In this document: positions 6,848 to 13,696 of the stretch, in pieces | Position numbering within the stretch: the first letter of the stretch is position 1 | How the letters are laid out: each line of letters starts with the position of its first letter | Origin: an uncultured Lachnospiraceae bacterium | GTDB taxonomy: Bacteria > Bacillota > Clostridia > Lachnospirales > Lachnospiraceae | DNA length: 64,000 nt | Assembly (NCBI GenBank): GCA_947176505.1 | Contig: CAMWQW010000023.1 | Span: 1 to 64,000, forward strand | Reading direction: 5' to 3' | Made by a program: the position numbers and the translations under genes | The notes under the pieces: generated by a model | Told to the model about the DNA's origin: nothing | Database searches by the model: none | Seen by the model: only the letters and a program-made list of their open reading frames with translations

Positions 6848-7042
6848 TTATCCAGTCTTGGTAACTGATAATTCCGCGCTGTTTATGTGTCCGTTCTCCT
6901 TTTCGTACTGTTCGACATATTGTTTAAGTATCGTTTCTGCTAAATTTGCTCGGGAACGGTTATTTTTTTTTGCAATTATATCAAGTTTTGTAATTAATTC
7001 TTTATCTGTTCTTATAAGTATCTGTGGTTTATCACTTGGCAT
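6848..7042 (-). CDS. Ribbon-helix-helix transcriptional regulator
   Basis: This 64-residue protein has the Arc/CopG pattern: a short polar N-terminal strand (KPQILIRTDKEL), helix A (ITKLDIIAKKNN), the RSRANLAETILKQYVE turn and helix B, and a polar tail. Such dimers bind DNA through the antiparallel strand pair. The start ATG has AGGGAA upstream. Immediately beyond its start lies a sigma-70-type promoter carrying two related GTGMTAGCAC sites, so it probably represses the rightward promoter and perhaps its own. It is the only regulator in the prophage, so a role as the lysogeny or copy control switch is plausible. Element A lacks it. Confidence 0.85.
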   Translation of the reverse strand: MPSDKPQILIRTDKELITKLDIIAKKNNRSRANLAETILKQYVEQYEKENGHINSAELSVTKTG

Positions 7043-7064
7043 TTTGTTTCCCTCGAATAAAAAG

Positions 7065-7118
7065 TTGACAATAGTGCTAGCACCGTGATAATATAAATGT
7101 GATTCGTAGTGATAGCAC
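7065..7118 (+). promoter_or_regulatory. Rightward phage promoter with twin operator sites
   Basis: TTGACA (7065-7070), an 18-base spacer and TAATAT (7089-7094) form a near-consensus promoter. GTGCTAGCAC, a perfect palindrome at 7074-7083 inside the spacer, and GTGATAGCAC at 7109-7118 are one mismatch apart and 35 bases apart (start to start). They are likely binding sites of the adjacent RHH protein. The promoter points to the structural genes. Confidence 0.72.
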
Positions 7119-7136
7119 TTAGTATCTAGGTGATGG

Positions 7137-7348
7137 TTTATGAGTCAGTTTATTACTTTTTTCTCCCCCGCAGGGCGGCACAATACCCCTATCATACGTC
7201 CTGCGGTACATGGAGACAACGTAATTCCATGATAGCAGAGGGAACGGGAAAAAGCAAGCGCTGTGCTATCGGCTTAACGGGCAGAGGTAAAGCGGGAGTG
7301 ATTCAGTTTCATGATTTTCAGGATTATTTCCTTTTTCTCTTGATATAA
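7137..7348 (+). other. Short overlapping leader frames after the phage promoter
   Basis: ATG 7140, with AGGTGATGG upstream, opens a 30-codon frame (MSQFITFFSPAGRHNTPI) whose TGA overlaps ATG of a 39-codon frame (MIAEGTGKSKRCAIG) in an ATGA junction. A 72-codon frame from 7130 contains the latter. None resembles a family I know, and the region overlaps the end of a minus-strand gene. They may be small leader peptides or chance. Confidence 0.25.
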
Positions 7349-7497
7349 CGTGCCAGTGCGTTCAGCAATGTTTTTAAAGCTAAAAGTATCACTGCTGCAA
7401 TTGCAAAAGGGATAAAAAACTTAAGTGCACTTCCCCACGTTTCCCAAGAGTAAATAGTATCGCGGAATAATTCCGCCACATTGAATTCTTCTGGCAT
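7324..7497 (-). CDS. 57-aa single-span membrane protein, antisense in prophage
   Basis: ATG 7497 is preferred because AGGGGG lies a few bases upstream. The frame opens further only through a start without ribosome site. The protein has an acidic N-terminus (MPEEFNVAELFRD), a membrane span at about residues 26-46 (FFIPFAIAAVILLALKTLL) and a strongly basic end (ARYIKRKRK). This topology resembles filamentous phage coat proteins. However, it is transcribed against the structural operon, and a better coat candidate exists at 8740. It may be a lysogeny-expressed membrane protein, for example for immunity or superinfection exclusion, which is inference. It is not found in element A. Confidence 0.55.
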   Translation of the reverse strand: MPEEFNVAELFRDTIYSWETWGSALKFFIPFAIAAVILLALKTLLNALARYIKRKRK

Positions 7498-7628
7498 ATA
7501 TTTACCCCCTGTGTATGTTTTTGACATAAGTAGTTGTTTGGTAGCTCTACTGTATCATATCAGAAGTCCGATGAAAAGGGCTTCTGCATACACAGAAAGG
7601 CAAATCGTAAAAGTAAAACGGTGTTATA

Positions 7629-7686
7629 CGCTGCATCTTAAAACAAATGCAGATATTGGGAGGGGCAAAGCTTCCATAGATGCAGC
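7629..7686. repeat. Long-range inverted repeat before ssDNA-binding gene
   Basis: GCTGCATCT (about 7629-7637) and AGATGCAGC (about 7677-7686) can pair across about 40 bases. They lie in the 5' untranslated part of the structural operon, between 7528 and 7743, where there is no gene. Possible leader structure. Confidence 0.4.
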
Positions 7687-7743
7687 GTCTGACATAAATG
7701 TAACTGAAAACAGTATTTGAAAAGAGAAAGGAAAAGGTAAAAA

Positions 7744-8019
7744 ATGGATGGAGTAAAATTTCAGGTGCTGGGGTTTCGTGATTTTAACAGAAAATCGGAT
7801 AATAAGCGGTTGACGATTTTAACAACTATCTCACAATGCACGCCGGCAGACAATTCAAGAGGCACTTTTGGTAACAAGGCAACCGATTTCTTTCTGCCCG
7901 ATGATAAAGTAGGCACTCTTACTGCAGAATGTATCGGGCAGGAATTTATACCGGAGTATTCTCTAGGCGGTTTCGGCAAACCGGTACTGTCCGGTTTTTC
8001 CCTTAAGCCATGGAAATAG
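7744..8019 (+). CDS. Probable single-stranded DNA-binding protein (gV-like)
   Basis: The 91-residue protein (MDGVKFQVLGFRDFNRKSDN) begins with a beta-rich pattern. It continues with RLTILTTISQC, ATDFFLPDDKVGTL and FIPEYSLGGFGKPVL, and ends GFSLKPWK. Length, all-beta character and position between rep and the coat genes fit the ssDNA-binding (gene V) role of inoviruses, which coats the replicated strand before assembly. I see no diagnostic motif, so the assignment rests on size and place. It has a strong AAAGGAAAAGG ribosome site. Its last ten bases overlap the next gene, suggesting coupled translation. Confidence 0.55.
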   Translation: MDGVKFQVLGFRDFNRKSDNKRLTILTTISQCTPADNSRGTFGNKATDFFLPDDKVGTLTAECIGQEFIPEYSLGGFGKPVLSGFSLKPWK

Positions 8020-8579
8020 GCGCGCCGGATACGGGACTCCCGGAAACGGAAGGAACTGGAACCTCTCCGGAATTTCTGGATCGTGAAGCAATGTCCCCTG
8101 ACGGGTCTGCCGGAACCGGACTGCCGGATGATGCTGTTATTGAAAACGGTTCAGGCACTCCGGAGCTCCCTTTTCTCGAAGACACTGGGGAAGACATCCC
8201 GTCTGATGAAGATAGCCCGGAAGAAAACGCCGGTGAAGATTCTGGTGAGGACTCCGGGGAAGATGCGGGGCTGCCATCTGTGGATGATACCGTGGAGGAA
8301 ACGGAGGGAGACTGTGATACATCAGAAGAACTGCCCGTTTCTGTCAGCGGTAACGATATCGTGACGATCAGCGGCAATGCTGTCATATTTCCGGAAGGTT
8401 TTGATCTTTCCATGTTCAGCGGAAGCGACCCGGATGACCTGACCAGTCTGGATGCACTCATTGAGGCAGAAACACTCCAGACAGAAGTGATATGCAGCGT
8501 ATCTGTCGGCATCATGTTCTTTCTCGGTCTCATTGCCGGAATCCTCCTGATCCAAGGGTTCCGCTTAAGGAGGGTATGA
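8010..8579 (+). CDS. Acidic low-complexity protein with C-terminal membrane anchor
   Basis: This 189-residue protein is almost entirely acidic and Gly/Ser/Pro-rich (repeats such as GEDSGEDSGEDAG, PEENAGEDS) up to about residue 155. It ends with one hydrophobic span and a basic tail (SVGIMFFLGLIAGILLIQGFRLRRV). No cleavable signal is evident, as it starts inside the end of the preceding gene. The layout places the acidic part outside and the basic end in the cytoplasm, like tail-anchored minor virion proteins. It lies directly upstream of two coat-type genes in the operon. I do not recognise a named family. A surface-exposed virion protein or assembly factor is a reasonable inference. Confidence 0.7.
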   Translation: MEIGAPDTGLPETEGTGTSPEFLDREAMSPDGSAGTGLPDDAVIENGSGTPELPFLEDTGEDIPSDEDSPEENAGEDSGEDSGEDAGLPSVDDTVEETEGDCDTSEELPVSVSGNDIVTISGNAVIFPEGFDLSMFSGSDPDDLTSLDALIEAETLQTEVICSVSVGIMFFLGLIAGILLIQGFRLRRV

Positions 8580-8583
8580 CGTC

Positions 8584-8730
8584 ATGGATATGAACAACAT
8601 GATAGAGCTCTGTCGTCAGTATGTCAGTGTTGCCGGTGCTGGCATCGTCGTTGGCGGTGCTTTGGGCGGCATTGTAATAATAATCGATTATGTGATCACA
8701 AGTAGTTTTTCGATGTTGAAAGGAAGGTGA
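8584..8730 (+). CDS. 48-aa glycine-rich membrane protein, minor coat candidate
   Basis: ATG 8584 follows AAGGAGGG at the end of the previous gene by a few bases. The product (MDMNNMIELCRQYVSVAGAG...) has one membrane helix with small-residue packing (VAGAGIVVGGALGGIVIII, about residues 16-34) and a short polar end ending MLKGR. The glycine-zipper helix and position before the major coat gene suggest a minor coat protein of the pVII/pIX type. Ten bases separate its stop from the next start. Confidence 0.65.
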   Translation: MDMNNMIELCRQYVSVAGAGIVVGGALGGIVIIIDYVITSSFSMLKGR

Positions 8731-8739
8731 GAAAAAAAA

Positions 8740-8970
8740 ATGAGTTTACCGTTAGTAGCTTCTAAATTGGCGGCTTCCCCCGTTGCACTTTTTGCCGGTG
8801 GAGGTACTCCGACTTTTGATGTTTCCACGATTGTGAGCGGTGCCGTTGAATCGACGCAGAGTCAAGTGTTTACGGTGCTTGGAATCGTAGTTCCTGCGAT
8901 CGTTACCGTTACCGCAGCGGTAGTCGGTATCAAGTTCGCTATCGGCTGGGTCCGTAAGATCAGAGGTTAG
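8740..8970 (+). CDS. Major coat protein (pVIII-like)
   Basis: The 76-residue precursor starts MSLPLVASKLAASPVALFAGG, a leader-like stretch with AFA-like small residues. A mature-type segment follows: an amphipathic acidic helix (FDVSTIVSGAVESTQSQ), a long hydrophobic helix (FTVLGIVVPAIVTVTAAVVGIKFAIGW in two parts) and the basic end VRKIRG. This acidic-hydrophobic-basic order is the hallmark of inovirus major coat proteins, whose basic end contacts the packaged ssDNA. It has an AGGAAGGTGA ribosome site and is followed within 15 bases by a strong terminator, as expected for the most highly expressed gene. I am confident of the role, less of the leader cleavage site. Confidence 0.82.
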   Translation: MSLPLVASKLAASPVALFAGGGTPTFDVSTIVSGAVESTQSQVFTVLGIVVPAIVTVTAAVVGIKFAIGWVRKIRG

Positions 8971-8984
8971 GCTGTCGTCAAAGC

Positions 8985-9022
8985 GGGCAGAGGTGTTTTT
9001 AAATGCCCCTGCCCCTTTTTTT
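8985..9022 (+). terminator. Terminator after major coat gene
   Basis: GGGCAGAGG (8985-8993) pairs with CCCCTGCCC (from 9006) with one mismatch and is followed by seven T residues. It would limit readthrough from abundant coat mRNA into the adsorption gene, as the central terminator does after gVIII in Ff phages. Confidence 0.75.
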
Positions 9023-9304
9023 GCCGTGCTGCTCTTTTTCGACTTCATTCCATGCACTCTCAATATATGGTGCTGTTTTGCTGTACTTGATGACCTCAGT
9101 CTTCCCGCGGTAAGGTATCTTGAACCTGCGCTTAACCTTCCTGAGCTGCCGCTCCCTTTTGCGCCGCTTCCTGATCTCTTTCGTGGTAGGTATTTTTTCT
9201 TCTTTAACGGCTTTGATCCTTGGTCGTCGTCCAAACTGTCTGTAGAGGAATACAACGCAGGCGATCAAAGTGATGGCTTCCAGTATATTGTATAAATCTC
9301 TCAT
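8999..9304 (-). CDS. 101-aa membrane-anchored highly basic protein, antisense in prophage
   Basis: AAAGGAG lies eight bases before ATG 9304. The protein starts with a membrane span (YNILEAITLIACVVFLYRQF, residues 5-24) and continues with a very basic helical region (KEIRKRRKRERQLRKVKRRFKI). The end is charged (GKKRGRGI). It is transcribed toward the coat gene, and its stop lies inside the coat terminator. The overlapping plus-strand frame is less convincing and lacks a ribosome site. A basic cytosolic tail beside the inner membrane could bind DNA or a regulator. I do not recognise the family. As with 7324-7497, an antisense membrane gene in an inovirus is unusual. Confidence 0.65.
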   Translation of the reverse strand: MRDLYNILEAITLIACVVFLYRQFGRRPRIKAVKEEKIPTTKEIRKRRKRERQLRKVKRRFKIPYRGKTEVIKYSKTAPYIESAWNEVEKEQHGKKRGRGI

Positions 9305-9366
9305 GTGTGATACTCCTTTAGAACTATTTTATTAGTATCTGTCGATAAAGTAAAGTAGGTGTCTGT

Positions 9367-11088
9367 ATGAAAATGACGAAAAAAATCTTTTTGAAAAAGC
9401 TGCTCATATATCTCCTGTCGGTTGTCCTCCTCTCCGTTTCTATTGGTGACATGTTCATCAGTGATGACATCGGGAGTGTACATGCTGTTGCCCCTACGGC
9501 GATCGGTCTCGATGTCATGTATGCCCTCTGCGAATATCTCGGCTATACCACACTTACTTATACCTGCGGTAAAGAGCTGCCGGAGATATCCAGTGATGAT
9601 GCTGCGAAGCTGGGACATGATCTGATGGTCGCGATCTATGGGACTGATTCGATCTTTCTGCCTGACGCTCCCATCTTTCAGATCCCGCAGCCTGATGGAA
9701 CGATCGTAGTTGTCACTGGTGACGGGCAGAGCTATGTCTTCGGAACAGAAGCATTGCAGGAGACCGCTGCCACTGATTTCACTGTCATCCAAGGCGGTAA
9801 AAATGACGGCGGTGATGATGATGACGACGATGACGATGATGGCAATGACAATATCATCCACTTCCCAAAACTTGCCACCGAAGCCGGAAAGAAAGCCTTT
9901 GCCTTTACCGTTGGCGGTGCGCTCATGTTTGGCGAACTGGTCTCTACTGTTTATCATGACTGGATAAACGGTGAAGAGAATAATCTTCTGGATCCTGTTT
10001 TTGAGAAATATCCGGATGTGACGGCGAGAACTATCGAAGACCAACAGTCAGGAATAACTTATTCATTAAGCGGTTTTCAAGTACATGATGGTTGGACATA
10101 TTATTATGATTCATATAATGTTTTTTCGCGTCCTGTTGCTGCATCGTATTATGAACTTAATAATACGGGACAATATATGCTTTCGTACTATATAGCAGAC
10201 TCTTTGGGTTCTTCTGATTTTGGACCGATTTCGAGTATTGCGGGTAGATATATTGAGGCAAATGGGTCAAGTGGTTATGTTTCTACTGTGAATTCTGTTT
10301 CAGTTTTATCATTTTCCGCTAATGTGCCGGTATTTTCATCTTATGAAGAGGTAGTTAATTATTTTGAATTTCAGACTTATGAAAATGCCATCAACTACGC
10401 CCAAGAATACCGTATCGCTGACTGGCTCGCAGATGCCGATTACTGGAAGGGCGAACTCATTGACCCTCTGACCGGACTAAACGCCCTCTCCGATTGGTAC
10501 AATATTGCCCGCCATCAAGGCATAAACGCACTAGGCAATGAACCGGCTATAGACGAGATGCGTGATTACCTCCGGGATTATTTCGCTAATCTTGGCACTG
10601 ATGTCTTACCGGAAGTCGATCCATCCCTTGCTCCCATCAAGTATCCTGCTACCCTTCCGGATGTTGTCATTGACCCTGCGAAGAATCCGGCAGTGTCACC
10701 GGCTGGCTTTCCCGGTATCAATCCCGGTCCCGGAACAAAACCAGATCCCGGCACTGATCCTGATCCGGGAACTGATCCTGATCCCGGTACGGAACCGGGC
10801 ACCGATACAGAGATAAAAATTAATGTGTCAGATTATCAGGCGGATCTGCGCGGGCTGTTCCCGTTCTGCATCCCCTTTGACTTTATCGCACTACTCAAAG
10901 TCCTTGATGCTGACCCGGTGGCTCCCTGCTTTGATCTTCCGGTGGTCATCCCCGCGCTCAATTATCGGACGACTATCAGGCTGGATATGTCCATATTTGA
11001 TGATGTTGCAAAAGTGATACGCATCTGTGAGAAAATAAGTTTCCTGATCTTTCTCATGTTTGCTACGTCCAAAGTGATAAGGTGGTGA
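9367..11088 (+). CDS. Adsorption / minor coat protein (pIII-like)
   Basis: The 573-residue protein has an N-terminal signal peptide (basic MKMTKK then LLIYLLSVVLLSVSIG, to about residue 35) and a large extracellular part. An aspartate run (DDDDDDDDD) lies at about residues 148-157, and a Pro/Gly/Asp/Thr linker (PDPGTDPDPGTEPGTD) at about 455-480. It ends with a hydrophobic C-terminal span and short basic end (FLIFLMFATSKVIRW). Signal, ectodomain, flexible repeat linker and C-terminal anchor are the layout of pIII-type adsorption proteins that recognise the host. Codons 220-350 are notably more A/T-rich than the flanks, so the receptor-binding domain may have been exchanged. It lies four bases before the pVI-like gene. 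Confidence 0.78.
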   Translation: MKMTKKIFLKKLLIYLLSVVLLSVSIGDMFISDDIGSVHAVAPTAIGLDVMYALCEYLGYTTLTYTCGKELPEISSDDAAKLGHDLMVAIYGTDSIFLPDAPIFQIPQPDGTIVVVTGDGQSYVFGTEALQETAATDFTVIQGGKNDGGDDDDDDDDDGNDNIIHFPKLATEAGKKAFAFTVGGALMFGELVSTVYHDWINGEENNLLDPVFEKYPDVTARTIEDQQSGITYSLSGFQVHDGWTYYYDSYNVFSRPVAASYYELNNTGQYMLSYYIADSLGSSDFGPISSIAGRYIEANGSSGYVSTVNSVSVLSFSANVPVFSSYEEVVNYFEFQTYENAINYAQEYRIADWLADADYWKGELIDPLTGLNALSDWYNIARHQGINALGNEPAIDEMRDYLRDYFANLGTDVLPEVDPSLAPIKYPATLPDVVIDPAKNPAVSPAGFPGINPGPGTKPDPGTDPDPGTDPDPGTEPGTDTEIKINVSDYQADLRGLFPFCIPFDFIALLKVLDADPVAPCFDLPVVIPALNYRTTIRLDMSIFDDVAKVIRICEKISFLIFLMFATSKVIRW

Positions 11089-11092
11089 TGTT

Positions 11093-11329
11093 ATGCTCGC
11101 TTTTATGAAAGAAATGCTTGATAAGTTTTTAGAGGTGCTGCTCTCACTGTTCCCACTCTCTCCCTTTACGTCCGTGATAGAGGAACTGTCTTCCTTCCCC
11201 TATCTCGGTTATATCAACTGGTTTGTCCCAATAGGGGATTTTGTCAAGATGGGAACGCTCTGGCTCTCGGCGATCGCTGCCTATTATGCATGGAGCGTCA
11301 TCGCACGCTGGGTCAAAATATTATCGTAG
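11093..11329 (+). CDS. pVI-like minor coat / assembly protein
   Basis: This 78-residue hydrophobic protein follows the adsorption gene by four bases and has two membrane-associating stretches: an amphipathic N-terminal helix (MLDKFLEVLLSLFPLSPF) and a C-terminal span (FVKMGTLWLSAIAAYYAW). The order adsorption gene, small hydrophobic protein, Zot ATPase is the conserved gIII-gVI-gI order of inoviruses, where pVI joins pIII to the virion end. The sequence itself has no diagnostic motif, so the call rests mainly on order and topology. Confidence 0.72.
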   Translation: MLAFMKEMLDKFLEVLLSLFPLSPFTSVIEELSSFPYLGYINWFVPIGDFVKMGTLWLSAIAAYYAWSVIARWVKILS

Positions 11330-11338
11330 AGGTGAAAA

Positions 11339-11362
11339 GATTGAAAATTTAAATTTTCAATC
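11339..11362. repeat. 24-bp perfect A/T-rich palindrome
   Basis: GATTGAAAATTT is followed at once by its exact reverse complement. It lies between the pVI-like gene and zot, where it can form an mRNA hairpin limiting Zot synthesis or serve as a protein-binding site. Confidence 0.6.
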
Positions 11363-11436
11363 GCGAGATTTGTGTCTGTGCGTTGCCAGCCACAAACTCG
11401 TTATGCGTAAAGAGCGGCGCAGAAATGAGGAAACAT

Positions 11437-12180
11437 ATGATAGAACTGTACTCCGGCACGCCCGGAAGCGGCAAAAGCCTGCACACTGCAAAAGAAATAC
11501 GGAGGCGTCTTCGAATGTTCAAGCGGGTCATCATAGGGAATTTCTATGTAAATACGAAGACCATCAAACGTTGTAAAGGCACTTATCTTTTTGTTATGAA
11601 TGACCGCCTGACGCCGGAACGTCTCCTCCAGTTTTCCAGAAAGCTTTCAAAGCATCTCGGGCGCCGGTTAAAAGAAGGTGAGATCCTCTTGATCATAGAT
11701 GAGGCACAGCTCCTCTTTAACAGCCGTGAATGGCAGAGCATCAGCCGGAACGGATGGCTCTCTTTTTTCTCCCAGCACCGGCACTATGGTTATGATATCA
11801 TCCTTGCAGCACAGTTTGACCGTATGCTTGACCGTCAAGTCCGCTGCTTGATCGAGTATGAGGAGATCCACCGGAAAGTGAGCAGATTCGGTTATATCGG
11901 TTTCTTTGTCGGGCTGTTCACCCATGATAACCTGTATGTGGCTGTCAAACACTGGTATCCGATCAGGGAACGCATTGAGGGCAACTTCTTTTTCGGGTCA
12001 AAGAAACTGTTCGCCATCTATGACTCATACAACCATTTTGACGCACCGTCGCAAGGACCGCGCATGAGTGGGGATAAAAGGGGCCCCACGATTGCGCTGC
12101 CATTGCCCCTTCAACCGGAAAAGCAGGAAAATGAGGAAATAAGCGGTGACATAGTGTTCATCAACCTCGATGAAAGTTAA
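11437..12180 (+). CDS. zot: Zot-family phage assembly ATPase (pI-like)
   Basis: Starting at ATG 11437 (GAGG six bases upstream) the protein opens MIELYSGTPGSGKSLH, with a Walker A motif at residues 7-14. A Walker B motif follows at about 84-91 (LLIIDEAQ), then SQHRHYGYDIILAAQ, a sensor-like segment, and a conserved EYEEIHRKV. This is the zonular occludens toxin/pI family, which powers extrusion of filamentous phage. The name does not imply toxicity here. At 247 residues it is shorter than Gram-negative homologues and shows no clear transmembrane helix, as expected for a phage leaving a host without an outer membrane. An upstream ATG at 11425 and a start at 11383 are possible but have poorer ribosome sites. 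Confidence 0.9.
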   Translation: MIELYSGTPGSGKSLHTAKEIRRRLRMFKRVIIGNFYVNTKTIKRCKGTYLFVMNDRLTPERLLQFSRKLSKHLGRRLKEGEILLIIDEAQLLFNSREWQSISRNGWLSFFSQHRHYGYDIILAAQFDRMLDRQVRCLIEYEEIHRKVSRFGYIGFFVGLFTHDNLYVAVKHWYPIRERIEGNFFFGSKKLFAIYDSYNHFDAPSQGPRMSGDKRGPTIALPLPLQPEKQENEEISGDIVFINLDES

Positions 12181-12351
12181 GCTGCCACTCCCTCCTTTTT
12201 CCTTGTCTGTGCTTTTAAAAAAGTAAGTGGTCATGCACATGCTCTTCGTGCATGATTGCCGAGCGACGGGTCCCATGGGGCGGTGGGTCGTCGGTAAAAC
12301 GCAGGCTTAGATGACCGCCCGTCATGCCATAACGTTGATAGGAGAAGACTC
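12181..12351. other. Structured intergenic region: candidate packaging signal / ori
   Basis: This is the only sizeable gap between prophage structural genes and integrase. CATGCAC/GTGCATG (about 12232-12255) forms a clean hairpin. It is followed by a GC-rich block with GGGTCCCATGGGG and a GATGAC/GTCATG hairpin near 12310-12325. Inovirus intergenic regions hold the packaging hairpin and origins, so this is the best candidate in element C. It also contains the integrase leader. Confidence 0.45.
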
Positions 12352-13440
12352 ATGAATATAGAAGAATGGATCGATATAGGCGTTACTAACGGTGTTGTGG
12401 ATATGCCTGAGATCGAAGAAAAGACCTTTGAAGAAATCTATAAGCAATGGTTCAAAATGAAACTGAACGTGATACGCGCCCAGAGCTGCGACCGCATTGA
12501 AGTAACTTATAACCGTTATTATGCCGGAAGCCTCCTTGCCTCCTCCAATATATCCATGCTGGATGAAGCGGCGTTTGTACGCTTTCTCACCGGTATCATC
12601 ATCGGATACGGCAATATCACCACCAAAGAGTTCAGCCGGATCTTCCAGATAGCAAACAATGTCGTTACCTATGCACGATATCTAAACCTTGGCGGTGCAA
12701 AGCTGCTTGACTGGGAAATGATCCGGCGGTATGTCCCCGAAGGAAAGATCGTTCCCGATTACCATCAGGATTTTGCTGTTCCAAAGCAAGACGTAGAGAA
12801 GCTGCTCCATCTGGTCATTGTCAAGAATATCTATCCCCTGAAGCGTTCCGCCTGCCTTTGTCTAGTCATGAATTTTTTTCTTGGTCTGCGTGTAGGTGAA
12901 CTTGCTTCCCTCACATGGCAGGATATTGATATTGACCGCAGAGTCCTCCGCATCTATAAGACAGAGACAAAAGCCTATAACCGCGATGAAGAAGGGAACC
13001 GCTGCGGCTCTATGGTCTACTCTGTTGTGGAAGACCTGAAGACGGTCTATTCCGTCCGGGAGATCCCCCTGCTCCCGGAGACACTTTATATCCTGAAAGA
13101 GCTGCGCGCCCATCATGATAACTGTGGTTATGCCAGTCCTTATCTTGCCTATGACGGAAAAGATACGATACTTGTCCGTTCCCTTGACCGGACACTTCGG
13201 AGGCTGTGCAGCTATTGTGAGGTGAAGTATTTCAACACGCATATGATCCGCAAGACATTTGCAACGATGCTGCACGCTTCAGGGATGCCGACGCGGTACA
13301 TCAGCGACCTGCTGGGTCACTCCGAGATGGTAACCACAGAACGCAACTATATCCTTACCTATAAGGATAATTATAACGCCCTGTTCGGTTACATGCATAA
13401 GGGGCTTGATTTCAAGCTGAAAGGTGGTGAATCTCAATGA
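12352..13440 (+). CDS. int: Tyrosine recombinase (phage integrase)
   Basis: The 362-residue protein has the catalytic set of lambda-type integrases: Arg180 in GLRVGELASLTW, His297 and Arg300 in HMIRKTF, His323 in LLGHSE and nucleophile Tyr333 in NYI. The N-terminal 150 residues form the arm- and core-binding part. It would recombine phage attP with the 3' end of the tRNA-Gly gene 230 bases downstream, and the three att copies are its products. GGAGAAG precedes the ATG. The gene overlaps the next small gene by an ATGA junction. The remnant at 3368 is the same gene from an older related insertion. Confidence 0.95.
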   Translation: MNIEEWIDIGVTNGVVDMPEIEEKTFEEIYKQWFKMKLNVIRAQSCDRIEVTYNRYYAGSLLASSNISMLDEAAFVRFLTGIIIGYGNITTKEFSRIFQIANNVVTYARYLNLGGAKLLDWEMIRRYVPEGKIVPDYHQDFAVPKQDVEKLLHLVIVKNIYPLKRSACLCLVMNFFLGLRVGELASLTWQDIDIDRRVLRIYKTETKAYNRDEEGNRCGSMVYSVVEDLKTVYSVREIPLLPETLYILKELRAHHDNCGYASPYLAYDGKDTILVRSLDRTLRRLCSYCEVKYFNTHMIRKTFATMLHASGMPTRYISDLLGHSEMVTTERNYILTYKDNYNALFGYMHKGLDFKLKGGESQ

Positions 13441-13604
13441 ATGTCCAAGAAGCTTACATTGAATATGATATGCTGAAAGGAAATATAAACAGAATGTTTG
13501 TTACCGATGACATAAAAGAATTGGCATGTATGCATGAATTTGCCAAGAAAAGACTTGAGGAACTTTATGAATATCATTATGCAAGACTTGCTGCAGTAAA
13601 ATAA
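13437..13604 (+). CDS. 55-aa helical protein coupled to integrase
   Basis: ATG 13437 overlaps the integrase stop (ATGA), and AAAGGTGGTGA precedes it, so translation is coupled. The product (MNVQEAYIEYDMLKGNINRM...) is predicted all-helical, with KELACMHEFAKKRLEELYEYHY, and has no recognisable domain. Its position suggests a helper of recombination, such as an excisionase-like factor, but that is inference from context only. Element A lacks it: there, the integrase remnant ends directly before the shared terminator, so this gene is a presence/absence difference between the two phages. Confidence 0.65.
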   Translation: MNVQEAYIEYDMLKGNINRMFVTDDIKELACMHEFAKKRLEELYEYHYARLAAVK

Positions 13605-13641
13605 CGACTGTAACTAATCATTTGTAACTGTAAACAAAAAA

Positions 13642-13663
13642 TACCCAGAAAGGCTTCTGGGTA
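13642..13663 (-). terminator. Terminator downstream of tRNA-Gly, phage-supplied
   Basis: TACCCAGAA/TTCTGGGTA stem with loop AGGC is followed on the minus strand by a T-run. It lies 14 bases beyond the tRNA 3' end and inside prophage sequence. The same hairpin adjoins att1. Confidence 0.75.
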
Positions 13664-13674
13664 TCGTTTAGACC

Positions 13675-13696
13675 AGAGCGCGAGACGGGACTCGAA
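13675..13696 (-). repeat. Attachment site att3 within tRNA-Gly
   Basis: This 22-bp stretch covers the tRNA acceptor 3' strand and most of the T arm and is identical to att2. Integration regenerates the tRNA because the phage carries the same sequence. Confidence 0.9.

Larger units (their letters stand above)
5157..13696. mobile_element. Inovirus-type (filamentous phage) prophage, element C
   Basis: The unit lies between att2 and att3, exact 22-bp copies of the tRNA-Gly 3' end, and is about 8.5 kb. It encodes in order Rep, a small peptide, an RHH regulator, an ssDNA-binding-like protein, coat-type membrane proteins, a post-coat terminator, a large adsorption-type protein, a pVI-like protein, a Zot ATPase and a tyrosine recombinase. 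Size, order and the single-membrane-span small proteins match known inovirus architecture. All core frames are open, so it may be functional. Integration uses its own tyrosine recombinase rather than host XerCD. Confidence 0.88.

Noticed and set aside
8993..9295. Plus-strand frame opposite the basic membrane protein
   Set aside because: No ribosome site and a composition mirrored from the basic minus-strand frame, which has AAAGGAG at the right distance.
9795..9850. Aspartate run in the adsorption protein as a sequencing artefact
   Set aside because: The GAT/GAC codons alternate rather than forming a homopolymer and the frame continues on both sides; read as a real acidic linker.
11437..12180. 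Zot as an enterotoxin
   Set aside because: The ATPase belongs to the phage assembly family; the toxin name comes from a Vibrio phage C-terminal segment not visible here.
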